Positions 54,198-62,063 of a DNA stretch of 64,000 nucleotides are shown one piece after another. The notes below the pieces were generated by a model, which saw only the letters and a list, made by a program, of their open reading frames with translations, made no database searches and had not been told where the DNA came from. The position numbers and the translations under genes were made by a program. Source of the DNA: Rhodococcus tibetensis (lineage in GTDB: Bacteria > Actinomycetota > Actinomycetes > Mycobacteriales > Mycobacteriaceae); NCBI RefSeq assembly GCF_024438035.1, contig NZ_JANFQF010000017.1, forward strand, positions 60,716 through 124,715, written 5' to 3'. The stretch's first letter is position 1. Each line of letters starts with the position of its first letter.

Positions 54198-54605
54198 TTG
54201 GATTTCCATGTCTCCGGTTGCACTTGTGATCGTTGGAAGAGAGGCGTCCGACCGGTTGGTTTTCAGCTGGCAGCGACGTTCGCCATCGACCACTTCGATT
54301 TGTTCGGGCTGCGCCAGGTGCTGCGGAATCAGAGCGGAAAGTCGGCTCTTCCCAGTCGCTTTCGGACGCCGATGCTGTACCGGGTAATCCGGCACCCGCT
54401 GTACGCCGGTTTCGTGATCGCGTTCTGGGTGGCGCCGACGATGACCTGGGGCCGATTGTTGTTCGCTGTCGGGACCACCGGTTTCATCCTGGTGGCGGTG
54501 CGCTTCGAGGAGCATGACCTGGTCGATACGTTCGGTGACGACTATCGCACCTACCGCTCGCGGGTGCCGATGCTCGTCCCGCGGATCGGCTCGCGAGCGC
54601 GGTAG
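54198..54605 (+). pseudogene. Truncated NnrU/isoprenylcysteine-methyltransferase-like membrane protein
   Basis: From about 54266 the frame reads ATFAIDHFDLFGLRQVL, then TPMLYRVIRHPLYAGFVIAF, WVAPTMTWGRLLFAVGTTGF and FEEHDLVDTFGDDYRTYRSR, the conserved C-terminal half of the NnrU/ICMT-type membrane methyltransferases, with the RHPLY and FEE-D cofactor residues kept. The first three membrane spans are missing, and the upstream codons are not membrane-like. It is probably a 5'-truncated remnant. Confidence 0.6.
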
Positions 54606-54649
54606 CGTCCTCAGCGGCAGCCGGCGACGTCGGTGGTCGTGGCGGTGAC

Positions 54650-54719
54650 CTAGGACGCCCGGCGGGACAGGACCCACAGCACCGCTTCGGCGATCTCCTC
54701 GGAGGTGGACGAGCCGCTT
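54650..54719 (-). pseudogene. Possible C-terminal fragment of a short-chain dehydrogenase
   Basis: The minus strand encodes STSEEIAEAVLWVLSRRAS before a stop. This resembles the helix near the end of SDR enzymes (PEEVAEAVLWLLSDRAS), but the remaining domain is absent. It is short and of low confidence. Confidence 0.3.
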
Positions 54720-54784
54720 GTCGAGGTCGAACGCGCCCTCGGGAGGCTACGCAGGACCCGGTCGGTCACCGTCACCTCCTCGGT

Positions 54785-55112
54785 CGCATTCCCAACGTGC
54801 CGGCCGCCCGATGATGATGCCCGCGCATGGCGTCGGGGCTCAGGACGAGGACCTGACCGATCTCGGGGAAGGCCATCGATTCTATTTCCCGCATCATCCA
54901 GGCCGCCCGCTGCCGTATCGGGAGTTAGGCGAGCGCCTGCTCGAGCGCGGCGAGAGGACTCCCTGTTCGAGGCCACCACGAAGGGATGGCCCGAGTCGGC
55001 GGCCGGGAGCGACCTCCAGGAGGCGGTTGTCGAGCGGAGCTTCGCGCCGGATCCGGTTAGGTGTCGACGACCTTGCGGGCGCAGATCGAGAACAGCCAGG
55101 TCACGCTCCGGT
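54785..55112 (-). pseudogene. Decayed ECF-type RNA polymerase sigma factor
   Basis: Two blocks in order on the minus strand match an ECF sigma factor. The first, SVTWLFSICARKVVDT (around 55110-55060), fits the end of region 2. The second, LPIRQRAAWMMREIESMAFP with EIGQVLVLSPDAMRGHHHRA (around 54930-54800), is region 4 with its helix-turn-helix. In-frame stops follow both VVDT and ALA, and the linker is out of frame, so the gene is dead. Confidence 0.6.
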
Positions 55113-55330
55113 GAGTGGAGAGATCATTTCGCGCACATCAGGATCGTCGGCAGCGTTGGCCGCGTCGTAGCGACCCTTTGCGTCTCGGGGCGCCAGGATT
55201 CGACCATCGGACTTGCCGGTGGTCGCCGAAATGATTGGTGCCTTGCCGGCCGGCGGGGTGTGCAGCGCAATCGCGGTTTCCGAAAGAGCCGTTCGGGTAT
55301 TCCGTTCGAAGGACGAGGAGGTCTGAAAAA

Positions 55331-55903
55331 ATGCCTGTTTGGGGATGGATCTTGATCGCGGTCATCGTCGTGATCGCCGTGCTGGTGGTCATCGTTGCGC
55401 GCGCGGTGAGCAGTCGTCAGCGGACGGAACGGCTGAGGGGACGGTTTGGTCCCGAGTACGAGCGGACAGTGGGAGAGGTCGGCGAACAAGGTGCCGCGGA
55501 GGACGCCCTCGCCGCGCGCGAACGAGAGCGGGAGAAGCTCGACATCGTCGCTTTGTCGCCCGAGGCGCGAGCGAAGTATGCCGATTCTTGGCGGACGGTG
55601 CAGATCGAGTTCGTCGACAATCCGTCGAGCGCGGTGGGCGCTGCGGACCGGCTCGTGATCCAGGTTATGCGCGAGCGCGGCTACCCGATCGACGACTTCG
55701 ATCAGCGGGCGGCCGATATTTCGGTCGACCATCCGAAGGTCGTCGAAAACTACCGAATTGCGCACGGCATCTATCTGTCCCAAGAGCAGGGCGATGTCGG
55801 TACCGAGGACCAGCGCGAGGCATTTGTGCATTACCGCGCGCTCTTCGAAAAATTGCTCGAGACGGATGAGAACAAAGACAAGCCAAAGGAGGCGCGCGCA
55901 TGA
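55331..55903 (+). CDS. Single-pass membrane protein, first of a paralogous pair
   Basis: A 190-residue protein: one N-terminal span (MPVWGWILIAVIVVIAVLVV), a charged coiled-coil-like stretch (about 28-75, rich in R and E), and a C-terminal helical domain with SWRTVQIEFVDNPSSAVGAA, DRLVIQVMRERGYP and FVHYRALFEKLLE. This last domain recurs in the next gene. No family name is known to me. GAGGAGG lies before the ATG. It overlaps the following gene by four bases. Confidence 0.75.
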   Translation: MPVWGWILIAVIVVIAVLVVIVARAVSSRQRTERLRGRFGPEYERTVGEVGEQGAAEDALAAREREREKLDIVALSPEARAKYADSWRTVQIEFVDNPSSAVGAADRLVIQVMRERGYPIDDFDQRAADISVDHPKVVENYRIAHGIYLSQEQGDVGTEDQREAFVHYRALFEKLLETDENKDKPKEARA

Positions 55904-56424
55904 CCACCCAGGATCAGCAACCCGAGGGCATCGGCTCGACCAGGGAGGGTGAGTCGTCGACCGAGACCACGGGTTCGACCGAGACCACGGGTTCGACCGA
56001 GACCACGGGTTCGACCGAGACCACGGGTTCGACCGAGACCACCGGCTCGATCGGGACCGTGTCCTCGACCGGGACAACTGGCTCTTCGACTGCGGGGACT
56101 GCCCCGTCGGCCGAGGGAACCCACTCATCGAGCGAGCCAACTGAAGCATCTTCCCGGCAATCACTTTTCGCTGAGGACGAGCTTTCGGCCCTCCGCTTGC
56201 GCTGGGACGAGGTTCAGGCGGGCTTCGTCGATAATCCCAGAGAGTGCGTTCAGAAGGCCGATGGTCTCGTGTCGGACGTCGTCGACCGGCTCACGACCGG
56301 CTTCTCGGAGGCGCGTTCGCGGCTCGAGGAGCAGTGGGCTCGGGGCGAAGAGGGCTCTACGGAGGATCTTCGTCTCGCGCTCAAGCGCTACCGCGAGTTT
56401 TTTCAGCGGCTGCTCGCGCTCTGA
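55900..56424 (+). CDS. Repeat-bearing cytoplasmic paralogue of the previous protein
   Basis: A 174-residue protein. The first 85 residues are low complexity (Ser, Thr, Glu, Gly), with five copies of the hexapeptide STETTG near residues 20-49. The C-terminal domain LRLRWDEVQAGFVDNPRECV, QKADGLVSDVVDRL and LALKRYREFFQRLLAL is homologous to the end of the preceding protein (shared W-VQ-FVDNP, AD-LV, YR-F-LL). No span or signal is seen. The ATGA overlap shows that the two are made together, and they may pair through the shared domain. Confidence 0.75.
   Translation: MTTQDQQPEGIGSTREGESSTETTGSTETTGSTETTGSTETTGSTETTGSIGTVSSTGTTGSSTAGTAPSAEGTHSSSEPTEASSRQSLFAEDELSALRLRWDEVQAGFVDNPRECVQKADGLVSDVVDRLTTGFSEARSRLEEQWARGEEGSTEDLRLALKRYREFFQRLLAL
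55957..56046. repeat. Five 18-bp tandem repeats coding for STETTG
   Basis: Unit TCGACCGAGACCACGGGT, exact four times and once with two changes (last unit ends ACCGGC). The unit length keeps the frame, so copy number can vary without breaking the gene. Confidence 0.92.
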
Positions 56425-57080
56425 GGAGACCGAACGACACCGCGAAAAGACGAATTACGCAACATCGGCCCCGAAAGTGCAGGTTCCGGCACCTTTCCCG
56501 TTGCAGTAGTCGGCCGGGCATCGGGCCGGGGCTGCTCGTTGTGGAAGTGCTCGCCGACGCCGAGCTGGGGCACGCCGCCCGCGCCGGCGCGCAGCAGATG
56601 CTCACCGCCGACCACAGCTTCTGCGCGGGCCGACACTGCGTGCCGAGGTCGAACGGGCACCAGGGGAGGACGCCCACTACCTGCGCCCCAACTGAACCGC
56701 CGTTTTGCTGTGGGAAATGCCGATCGGATGCCCGTGGAGTGCGCCGCGGCAGTCTCGTGCGGCACTGCCCGGGGTCCGGAATGCGGGCGGTGCCCAAGAA
56801 GCCCTCCGTGTGAGCACGTAGATAGCTGGATCCGGAGCAGGACTAATAGCGCGCATTCACTGTGGAAGATTGCCCCTCCAGGAAAAAGACGAGGCGAACC
56901 CATTGATACGCCACGAGCGCCACTACACCTCGAGCGTGTGATGAGGCGCGTGGATCGATTATCCGAGTCGGGGCGACGCCACGCTTTTCTCGCCAGGTCG
57001 GCCGGTCCTTGTCGTGTCGACCGGCCGCAGAACTGGCAGAAGCCACGAAGGCAGATCGAGCGGTCGAGCGAACCGGTCGA
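56425..57080. other. Degraded stretch without an intact gene
   Basis: A protein-like fragment, GLLVVEVLADAELGHAARAG and QQMLTADHSFCAGR at about 56525-56630, continues in another frame as LRAEVERAPGEDAHYLRPN to a stop near 56697. I could not name its family. The remainder up to the transposase remnant shows no coding signal. Confidence 0.4.
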
Positions 57081-57525
57081 CACCTTCAATGGTGACACTG
57101 GGATCGGGGTGTTCTTGACCTATGCCACTCCGCGGGCCGAACGCTGATCGACCGAGAGCTGTACCTGCCCAAAGCCTGGACCGACGACCGTGACCGGTGC
57201 GCGCAGACCGGGGTCCCCACCGAGCGCGAGTTCGCGACCAAACCCGAGCTGGCGATCGCGATGCTCGAACGCGCCGTCGCCGCCGGCGTGCCGGCACGAT
57301 GGGTCACCGGAGATGCCGTATACGGGCAGGTGCACCGGCTCCGTGCCCTTGCGAGGAACTCGAATTATCGTACGTGCTGGCTACTTCGGTGAACCAACAC
57401 GTCATCACCGTCGACGGCGCCGAACTCCGTGCCGACGAGGCGATCACGGCGTTGCCTGCCCAGGCGTGGCGGGCCCGCTCAGCCGCTGACGCCGCGAAAG
57501 GCGAGCGACTCTACGACTGGGCGCG
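57081..57525 (+). mobile_element. Internal fragment of an IS701-family transposase
   Basis: Across three frames the plus strand reads IGVFLTYATPRA, LIDRELYLPKAWTDDRDRCA, EFATKPELAIAMLERAVAAG, VPARWVTGDAVYG, SYVLATSVNQHVITVDGAEL and KGERLYDWART, the order found in IS701-family transposases, including the GD-VYG catalytic block. Frameshifts occur near 57135 and 57355. The N-terminus, the C-terminus and the terminal inverted repeats are missing, so the element is inactive. Confidence 0.75.
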
Positions 57526-57960
57526 CACACCGGTGCGCGGGGTGAACTGGCCGACGACGGTGTACATCGGCTTGTACGCACTGGCGGCACTCGCGGGCGC
57601 CGTGGTGTGGCTCGTCGTGAGAGTCTGTGAAGGGCTCGGTGAACGGATCAATGAGTGGATCCTCGAGCGGTTGGACGGATTGACGCGCGCGGATGTTCGG
57701 CAGATCAAAGGCGCCATCACCTATCTGACTGGCCCCTCGATCCGATCGGGAAGCAGCGAGAGGCGATGGAGTTGGTAGTTGCCGCCGAGGACGCAAGGGA
57801 GATGATCACCACGCATCCGGTATGGCATTCCCCGCTGTTCGACGAATACCGCGCCGAGTTCGACCTGGACGAGGAACTGCTAAGCCCGGCGGCATCGTCT
57901 GGGTCGATGACGATCAGGTCCCACCCCCAGCAGCGGCTCCGAGCGCGTCCCGGGCTTGCC
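57526..57960 (+). pseudogene. Unidentified frameshifted gene with one membrane span
   Basis: Directly after the transposase fragment the frame reads VNWPTTVYIGLYALAALAGA, a span, then ERINEWILERLDGLTRADVR and QIKGAITYLTG. Near 57745 the sensible frame shifts and continues GKQREAMELVVAAEDAREMI, TTHPVWHSPLFDEYRAEFDL. The two parts read as one protein but have no start of their own. Family unknown; probably cut by the insertion and decayed. Confidence 0.4.
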
Positions 57961-58099
57961 TGAGTTTGTCGGGGGAGCGGCCCGCGACCGCGATGCGCAT
58001 CTCGGTAGGTGCGTGGGAGGCCAGATACCGGGCGGTCAGCGCACCGACATAACCCGTTGCACCGAACAGAACCAGATCGAGATCGCGTTCCACAGTCAT
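57914..58099 (-). pseudogene. N-terminal stub of a saccharopine-dehydrogenase-like enoyl reductase
   Basis: The start ATG 58099 (AGAGGAG upstream) overlaps the stop of the membrane protein gene by four bases, and the protein begins LDLVLFGATGYVGALTARYL, then APTEMRIAVAGRSPDKL, the Rossmann start of the trans-acting enoyl reductase/saccharopine dehydrogenase family. Only about 61 of roughly 400 residues remain before a stop, and the following DNA belongs to other remnants. The operon structure is intact at the 5' side, so the 3' part was lost. Confidence 0.65.
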
Positions 58100-58971
58100 A
58101 CTCCTCTTTCGGGGGTGCGGTCGCAGGACCGGAGAGCCCGACGTGTCGAACTGTCCGTCCGCGTTGCCACTTGGCTCTGGTCGCGCGCGAGACGGCCGGT
58201 CGGGTGGTTGCATGCGGCGACCGTGTCGAAGTTGTTATCAGAACGCGCGGGGCTCGGCGCCCAGTCCGGGCGGCGCACGACGTTGCGGCACACGAAGGCG
58301 GTGACCACGAACCAGGCGATGAACACGACCGCGGGAATCCAGAATCCGACTACACCGTCCCACGCGAACGGGCCCGTCTTGAAAAAGAAGATCAGCAGCT
58401 CGGGAATGTACAGGAGAGCGCACCACACATTGAAATATCCGAACCATCGTGGGAATACGGGGTCAGGCGTCCGGCTGGAGATGAAGGACGCGATCGCGGC
58501 AACGACCCAGAACATCCAGAACATCGGGATGCCGCCCATGAACTGCATGAACGCGAAATCCCCTGCGAACTGCACCAGTTCGGGATTTCGATCCGGGCGG
58601 AAGGTGGCCAGGGCGAAACCGAACGGCACGAAGAAATTCATCACCATGTACGTGGTCGTCGTGAACGCCATGATCAAGGTCAACACGCCCGTCTGCCCCT
58701 CGATCTTGCGGATGATCATCACCAAGAGTGCGCTCATCGGCATCAGGATCATCGTCGCGACCATGATGAGAACGCTGCCGAACAAGATCGGCACCCTCCG
58801 CTCCATGAATTGGTCGGCGATCTCCTGGGCACTGTCGGCGGGGGAGAACGGTGGGAAGAAATGACCGAAGATCAGCCACCCTATGCCGAACACCACAAGG
58901 TAGATCAACGGAGTCCAAGCGAGTGCTCTATACAGGGCTGTGGCCTGGTGTTTCGAAGGTGCGCGCGTCAT
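58096..58971 (-). CDS. Polytopic membrane protein of unknown function
   Basis: A 291-residue protein with about six spans (for example LIYLVVFGIGWLIFGHFFPP, FGSVLIMVATMILMPMSALL, FWMFWVVAAIASFIS and VGFWIPAVVFIAWFVVTAFV) and a polar C-terminal tail. No family name is known to me; the pattern is common in Rhodococcus and Mycobacterium beside lipid or steroid genes. The start is ATG 58971, with GGGGGAG upstream. It diverges from the TetR gene across a region with a 33-bp palindrome, and was followed by an enoyl reductase gene, of which a stub remains. Confidence 0.7.
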   Translation of the reverse strand: MTRAPSKHQATALYRALAWTPLIYLVVFGIGWLIFGHFFPPFSPADSAQEIADQFMERRVPILFGSVLIMVATMILMPMSALLVMIIRKIEGQTGVLTLIMAFTTTTYMVMNFFVPFGFALATFRPDRNPELVQFAGDFAFMQFMGGIPMFWMFWVVAAIASFISSRTPDPVFPRWFGYFNVWCALLYIPELLIFFFKTGPFAWDGVVGFWIPAVVFIAWFVVTAFVCRNVVRRPDWAPSPARSDNNFDTVAACNHPTGRLARDQSQVATRTDSSTRRALRSCDRTPERGV

Positions 58972-59031
58972 GTCGACTCCCCCATCCAGGTCGGGAATCC
59001 GGCAGTCGGTCCCAGCCGAGCGAAACACTGA

Positions 59032-59064
59032 ACCCATTTGCTTGCCACTGGCAAGCAAATGGGT
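59032..59064. promoter_or_regulatory. 33-bp palindromic operator between the TetR gene and the membrane protein gene
   Basis: ACCCATTTGCTTGCC at 59032-59046 is matched exactly by its reverse complement at 59050-59064, with ACT in the centre. It lies 31 bases before the TetR start and 61 before the divergent gene. The size, symmetry and place are what is expected of a TetR operator controlling both directions. Confidence 0.8.
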
Positions 59065-59094
59065 CTGGGAGTGGCCATTGGGCATCATGAATAT

Positions 59095-59703
59095 ATGAAC
59101 ATTTCGAACTCTCCATCCCCGGCCCGACGGCGTTCTCGGGTGCGCGCGGACATCCTTGCTGCCGCAGCAGCGGAGATCAGCGAAGCCGGGGTGGAGAAGG
59201 CCAGCCTGCGCGCCATAGCACGGCGTGTCGGTATCAGCCATCAGGCGCTGAGCTATCACTTCACGGACCGGCGAGCTGTACTGACAGCGCTCGCGGTGGA
59301 CGGGTTTCGGCAGCTGGTTGCGCTCAGTGCAGATGCTGTCGAGCAAGTCGAATCCGACGCGCCGCTCGGGCATCGAGCCGCCGCCATCGGTATCGCCTAT
59401 GTCCGCTTCGCGGAACGCAACCGCCCACTGTTCACTCTGATGCTGGGTTCGGCCCAGATCGATCCCACCGACGAGGAGCTGGTCGCAGCACGCCTGGCAA
59501 TGTGGATCCTCTTACTTGCGACCGCCACGACCGAAAACGACAACGGTTGGGGTGGGTCCGCGGACCCCGAAACGATGGCGATATTGGCGTGGATGATCGT
59601 TCACGGCATGGCAACAATCGGCGATCTCATCCCAACCGATGTGGATCCCGGCGATCTCGTCCTCATCCTCAACCGCGCCATAGCAATACGCGAGGACCGC
59701 TGA
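59095..59703 (+). CDS. TetR-family transcriptional regulator
   Basis: A 202-residue regulator: RADILAAAAAEISEAGVEKA and LRAIARRVGISHQALSYHFT form the DNA-binding head, and the C-terminal domain contains AYVRFAERNRPLFTLMLGSA, typical of the TetR_C_33-like group. It is divergent from the membrane protein gene and almost certainly binds the perfect palindrome between them. The start lacks a strong Shine-Dalgarno sequence. Confidence 0.88.
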   Translation: MNISNSPSPARRRSRVRADILAAAAAEISEAGVEKASLRAIARRVGISHQALSYHFTDRRAVLTALAVDGFRQLVALSADAVEQVESDAPLGHRAAAIGIAYVRFAERNRPLFTLMLGSAQIDPTDEELVAARLAMWILLLATATTENDNGWGGSADPETMAILAWMIVHGMATIGDLIPTDVDPGDLVLILNRAIAIREDR

Positions 59704-60200
59704 TCGCGAGAGTTGCCTCGTCTGCCCACCGGATCGGTCGGCTCCCGACGCCGAGGCTTGCGGAACCGCCTGCGGCGGTAGCCCACCTTCGGTGTCCACC
59801 GAATCGAGAAGCGCGGGAAGTATGCCGTACCGATGGGTGACGCTGACCCCACCGCGACGCCGCGGCGGTAGCGGCAGGGAACAGTACCTACCGTCCGTCG
59901 CCGCACCACCCCTGCTCCGCGTCTTCCACCGCAGAGCCCCAATTTCCCTCGACGTGTGTCCCCGTCGGAGTCCAGAGTAGGACAGTCAGGTTCGTAGTCC
60001 GGCTCGTCCAGCCCTCCTGTCCAGTACACGCTTGTCGCAGGCGGTGTGACCTGCGTGCGGGGCCTTCCGCGGGAGTCGTGGACTGTCCAGGGCATCGTCG
60101 TCGCAGCAGTCGGCACTGGACGCAGATGGCTGAAACTCATGGGAGCAGCCGGCGCGATCGTCGATCACATCAACTCACCGCATCGACACCGGAGGTTCTC
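59704..60200. other. Nearly 500 bases without a recognisable gene
   Basis: Short frames on both strands have no protein-like composition and no family match. No long inverted repeat, attachment site or RNA structure was seen. The last 12 bases are the ribosome-binding site of the following gene. Confidence 0.4.
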
Positions 60201-60801
60201 GTGAACGCAGACAATCGGATTCCCGCCAGCTCTCCGTGGGGTTCCGTTCAGTACGGCAGTACTCTCGCCGACGGAATTATCACCGTATCGACAGCGGGGC
60301 ATGGTGGCGTCCGGATCAGTCCGCAGCGACTGCGGCAGATGCCTTCTGCTCTCAGGCTCGGTCGTCGGCGCTGGTTCGAGGAGGACTGCGAGTCCGCGTT
60401 GGTCGCGGTCGCGTTCGCCGACGACCTCGAGCTCGACGACCGACGCCGCGAACTGGCCGCTCAGTCGGTCGCTGATTGGTTCCCGACCGCATGGGAGGCT
60501 CATTTCGGGCGGACTCTCCAGCCGGGCCAGTCATACGTGCGCGACAAGGAAACCTTCACCGTCGCCAACGCCGACCGGATGGTCGCCGACAGCGCTACCC
60601 AGCACAGCCGGGATCAGTGCAGCGCTCGAGCGGGTGTTCTTCGACCTCAACGTCGGCGACGATCCGGCGTTCGTGACCACGCCGAACGCCGATGTGCTGC
60701 AGTACCGCGCCCATGGCCATCGGTCACTGTCGGTCGGTGACGTCGTCGAAATGCTTGATGGACGGTACGCGGTCGACCGGTGCGGTTTTCGTCGAATCTG
60801 A
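60201..60801 (+). pseudogene. Frameshifted DUF7007-type protein
   Basis: GTG 60201 follows GGAGG by five bases. The frame reads SSPWGSVQYGSTLADGIITV, STAGHGGVRISPQRLRQMP and RWFEEDCESALVAVAFADDL, the WGS...STAGHGG...FEEDC order of DUF7007 proteins found in actinobacteria and their phages or plasmids. Near 60600-60630 the frame changes, and ALERVFFDLNVGDDPAFVTT with DVVEMLDGRYAVDR continues to the stop at 60801. One indel separates it from an intact gene. Confidence 0.6.
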
Positions 60802-60813
60802 CAGACCCGGATT

Positions 60814-60855
60814 CAGGTACCCACATGACCAGTTCATCGGTCTTGTGGGTACCTG
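60814..60855 (+). terminator. Hairpin after the DUF7007 gene
   Basis: The arms 60814-60830 (CAGGTACCCACATGACC) and 60839-60855 pair over 17 positions with one mismatch, with an eight-base loop. It starts 13 bases after the stop codon. No T-run follows. It probably serves as a terminator. Confidence 0.65.
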
Positions 60856-60978
60856 CGTTCGTGGATCGTTTCCTGCGTCACTGAGTGCGCGCCGCATCGA
60901 GGTCTTCCTGATGCCGTTCGTGGCGTTCGTTGAACTCATCGTCGGTGACTGGATGGCGGTGGTACGCCTGTTGCGCTG

Positions 60979-62028
60979 CTACCGCGGGGCTAGTGCGCGG
61001 TTGAGGGCATCGCGGCGGTAGGCAGTGATTCGTTGGCTGAGTGCTGCGTTGGGGGCGAGAAGCTCGCTGGCATGGATTCCTCCTGGGTAAACGTGCAGCT
61101 CAACTGGGACTCCCGCTGTCATGAGGCGGTTGGCGTAGGCGATGTCTTCATCGCGGAAGAGGTCCAGTTCGCCGACGTCCAGGTAGGTCGGTGGCAGCTG
61201 GGTCAGATCGGCGGCGCGGGCTGGAGCGGCGTAGGCGCTCACGTCCGCGTCGACTGCGGTGCCAGGTCGGTTCGACGGGGTTTCCTTTGTCCCGTGGAGC
61301 AGGTAGCGCCATGCTTCGAGGTTCAGATCGCGATCCCAGATTCCGACGTCGGTGATTTCGCGACTGCTCGGGGTTTCGTTTCGGTCATCGAGCATGGGGT
61401 AGAGCAGAACTTGGTAGGCGATGGCCGGTCCCTGTCGGTCGCGGGCGAGTAGGGTGACGCCGGCGGCCAACCCGCCGCCGGCGCTGCCGCCGTAGACGAC
61501 GATGCGTTCGCGGTCTGCTCCGAGTGCGGAGACGTTGTCCCACAGCCAGGTCAACGCCGCGTAGCAGTCCTCCACGGGGGTGGGATGCGGATGTTCGGGG
61601 GCCAGTCGGTAGTCGACGGAGATGACGATGGCACCGCCGATCACATCGCGGACCAGTGGTGCTGCCTGCCGCTCATCGGTGTCGATGCTGCCGTGATTGA
61701 GTCCTCCACCGTGGATGTACAGGATCGCGGGCAGCAGCTTTTCAGTCTCGACGCTGGGCCGGTAGGTGCGGATGCGGATCGGCTCCCCGCGATAGCCGGG
61801 AATGAGTTCGTCGCTGTGCGTGATGCGGGAATCAATTGGCTGAGCCGCTAGAGCTGCTGCATTGCTGTCGGCGTACATCTGTCGCCGCTGCGCGAGGGTG
61901 TAGTGGCGAAATCCGCCGGGTCCGGTGGCTGTCAGCAGGGCGTCGAGTCCGTTCTTGACCTCCGGGTCGATGCGGTCACTGGGTATGAGGGTGGGTGTTG
62001 ACCCAGACATGGTCGGCACAGTCTTCAT
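60979..62028 (-). CDS. Alpha/beta hydrolase of the hormone-sensitive-lipase family
   Basis: A 349-residue carboxylesterase. The oxyanion motif HGGG is at 106-109, the nucleophile elbow GGSAGG has Ser182, and Asp289 (DVGELDLFRDE) and His319 (GGIHASELL) complete the triad. SVDYRLAPEHPHPTPVEDC is typical of the HSL family. No signal peptide, so it is cytoplasmic. It lies 35 bases downstream of the MFS gene on the same strand, so it may be cotranscribed and share the MerR control. Confidence 0.9.
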   Translation of the reverse strand: MKTVPTMSGSTPTLIPSDRIDPEVKNGLDALLTATGPGGFRHYTLAQRRQMYADSNAAALAAQPIDSRITHSDELIPGYRGEPIRIRTYRPSVETEKLLPAILYIHGGGLNHGSIDTDERQAAPLVRDVIGGAIVISVDYRLAPEHPHPTPVEDCYAALTWLWDNVSALGADRERIVVYGGSAGGGLAAGVTLLARDRQGPAIAYQVLLYPMLDDRNETPSSREITDVGIWDRDLNLEAWRYLLHGTKETPSNRPGTAVDADVSAYAAPARAADLTQLPPTYLDVGELDLFRDEDIAYANRLMTAGVPVELHVYPGGIHASELLAPNAALSQRITAYRRDALNRALAPR

Positions 62029-62063
62029 TGCGGGCCTTTCGGTACGAGGTGGTGGGGGAGTGG

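Noticed and set aside
54096..54677. Minus-strand frame of 193 codons
   Set aside because: It is antisense to the methyltransferase remnant, whose plus-strand motifs are far more convincing.
55957..56046. Possible CRISPR array
   Set aside because: The 18-base units are directly adjacent without spacers and code for a repeated hexapeptide, so this is a coding minisatellite.
56403..57098. Minus-strand frame of 231 codons
   Set aside because: Low-quality composition, and it overlaps the start of the IS701 remnant on the other strand.
57081..57525. Functional IS701 insertion sequence
   Set aside because: Two frameshifts, missing ends and no terminal inverted repeats; only a remnant.
59601..60140. 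Minus-strand frame of 179 codons
   Set aside because: It overlaps the end of the TetR gene antisense and has no recognisable domain or ribosome-binding site.
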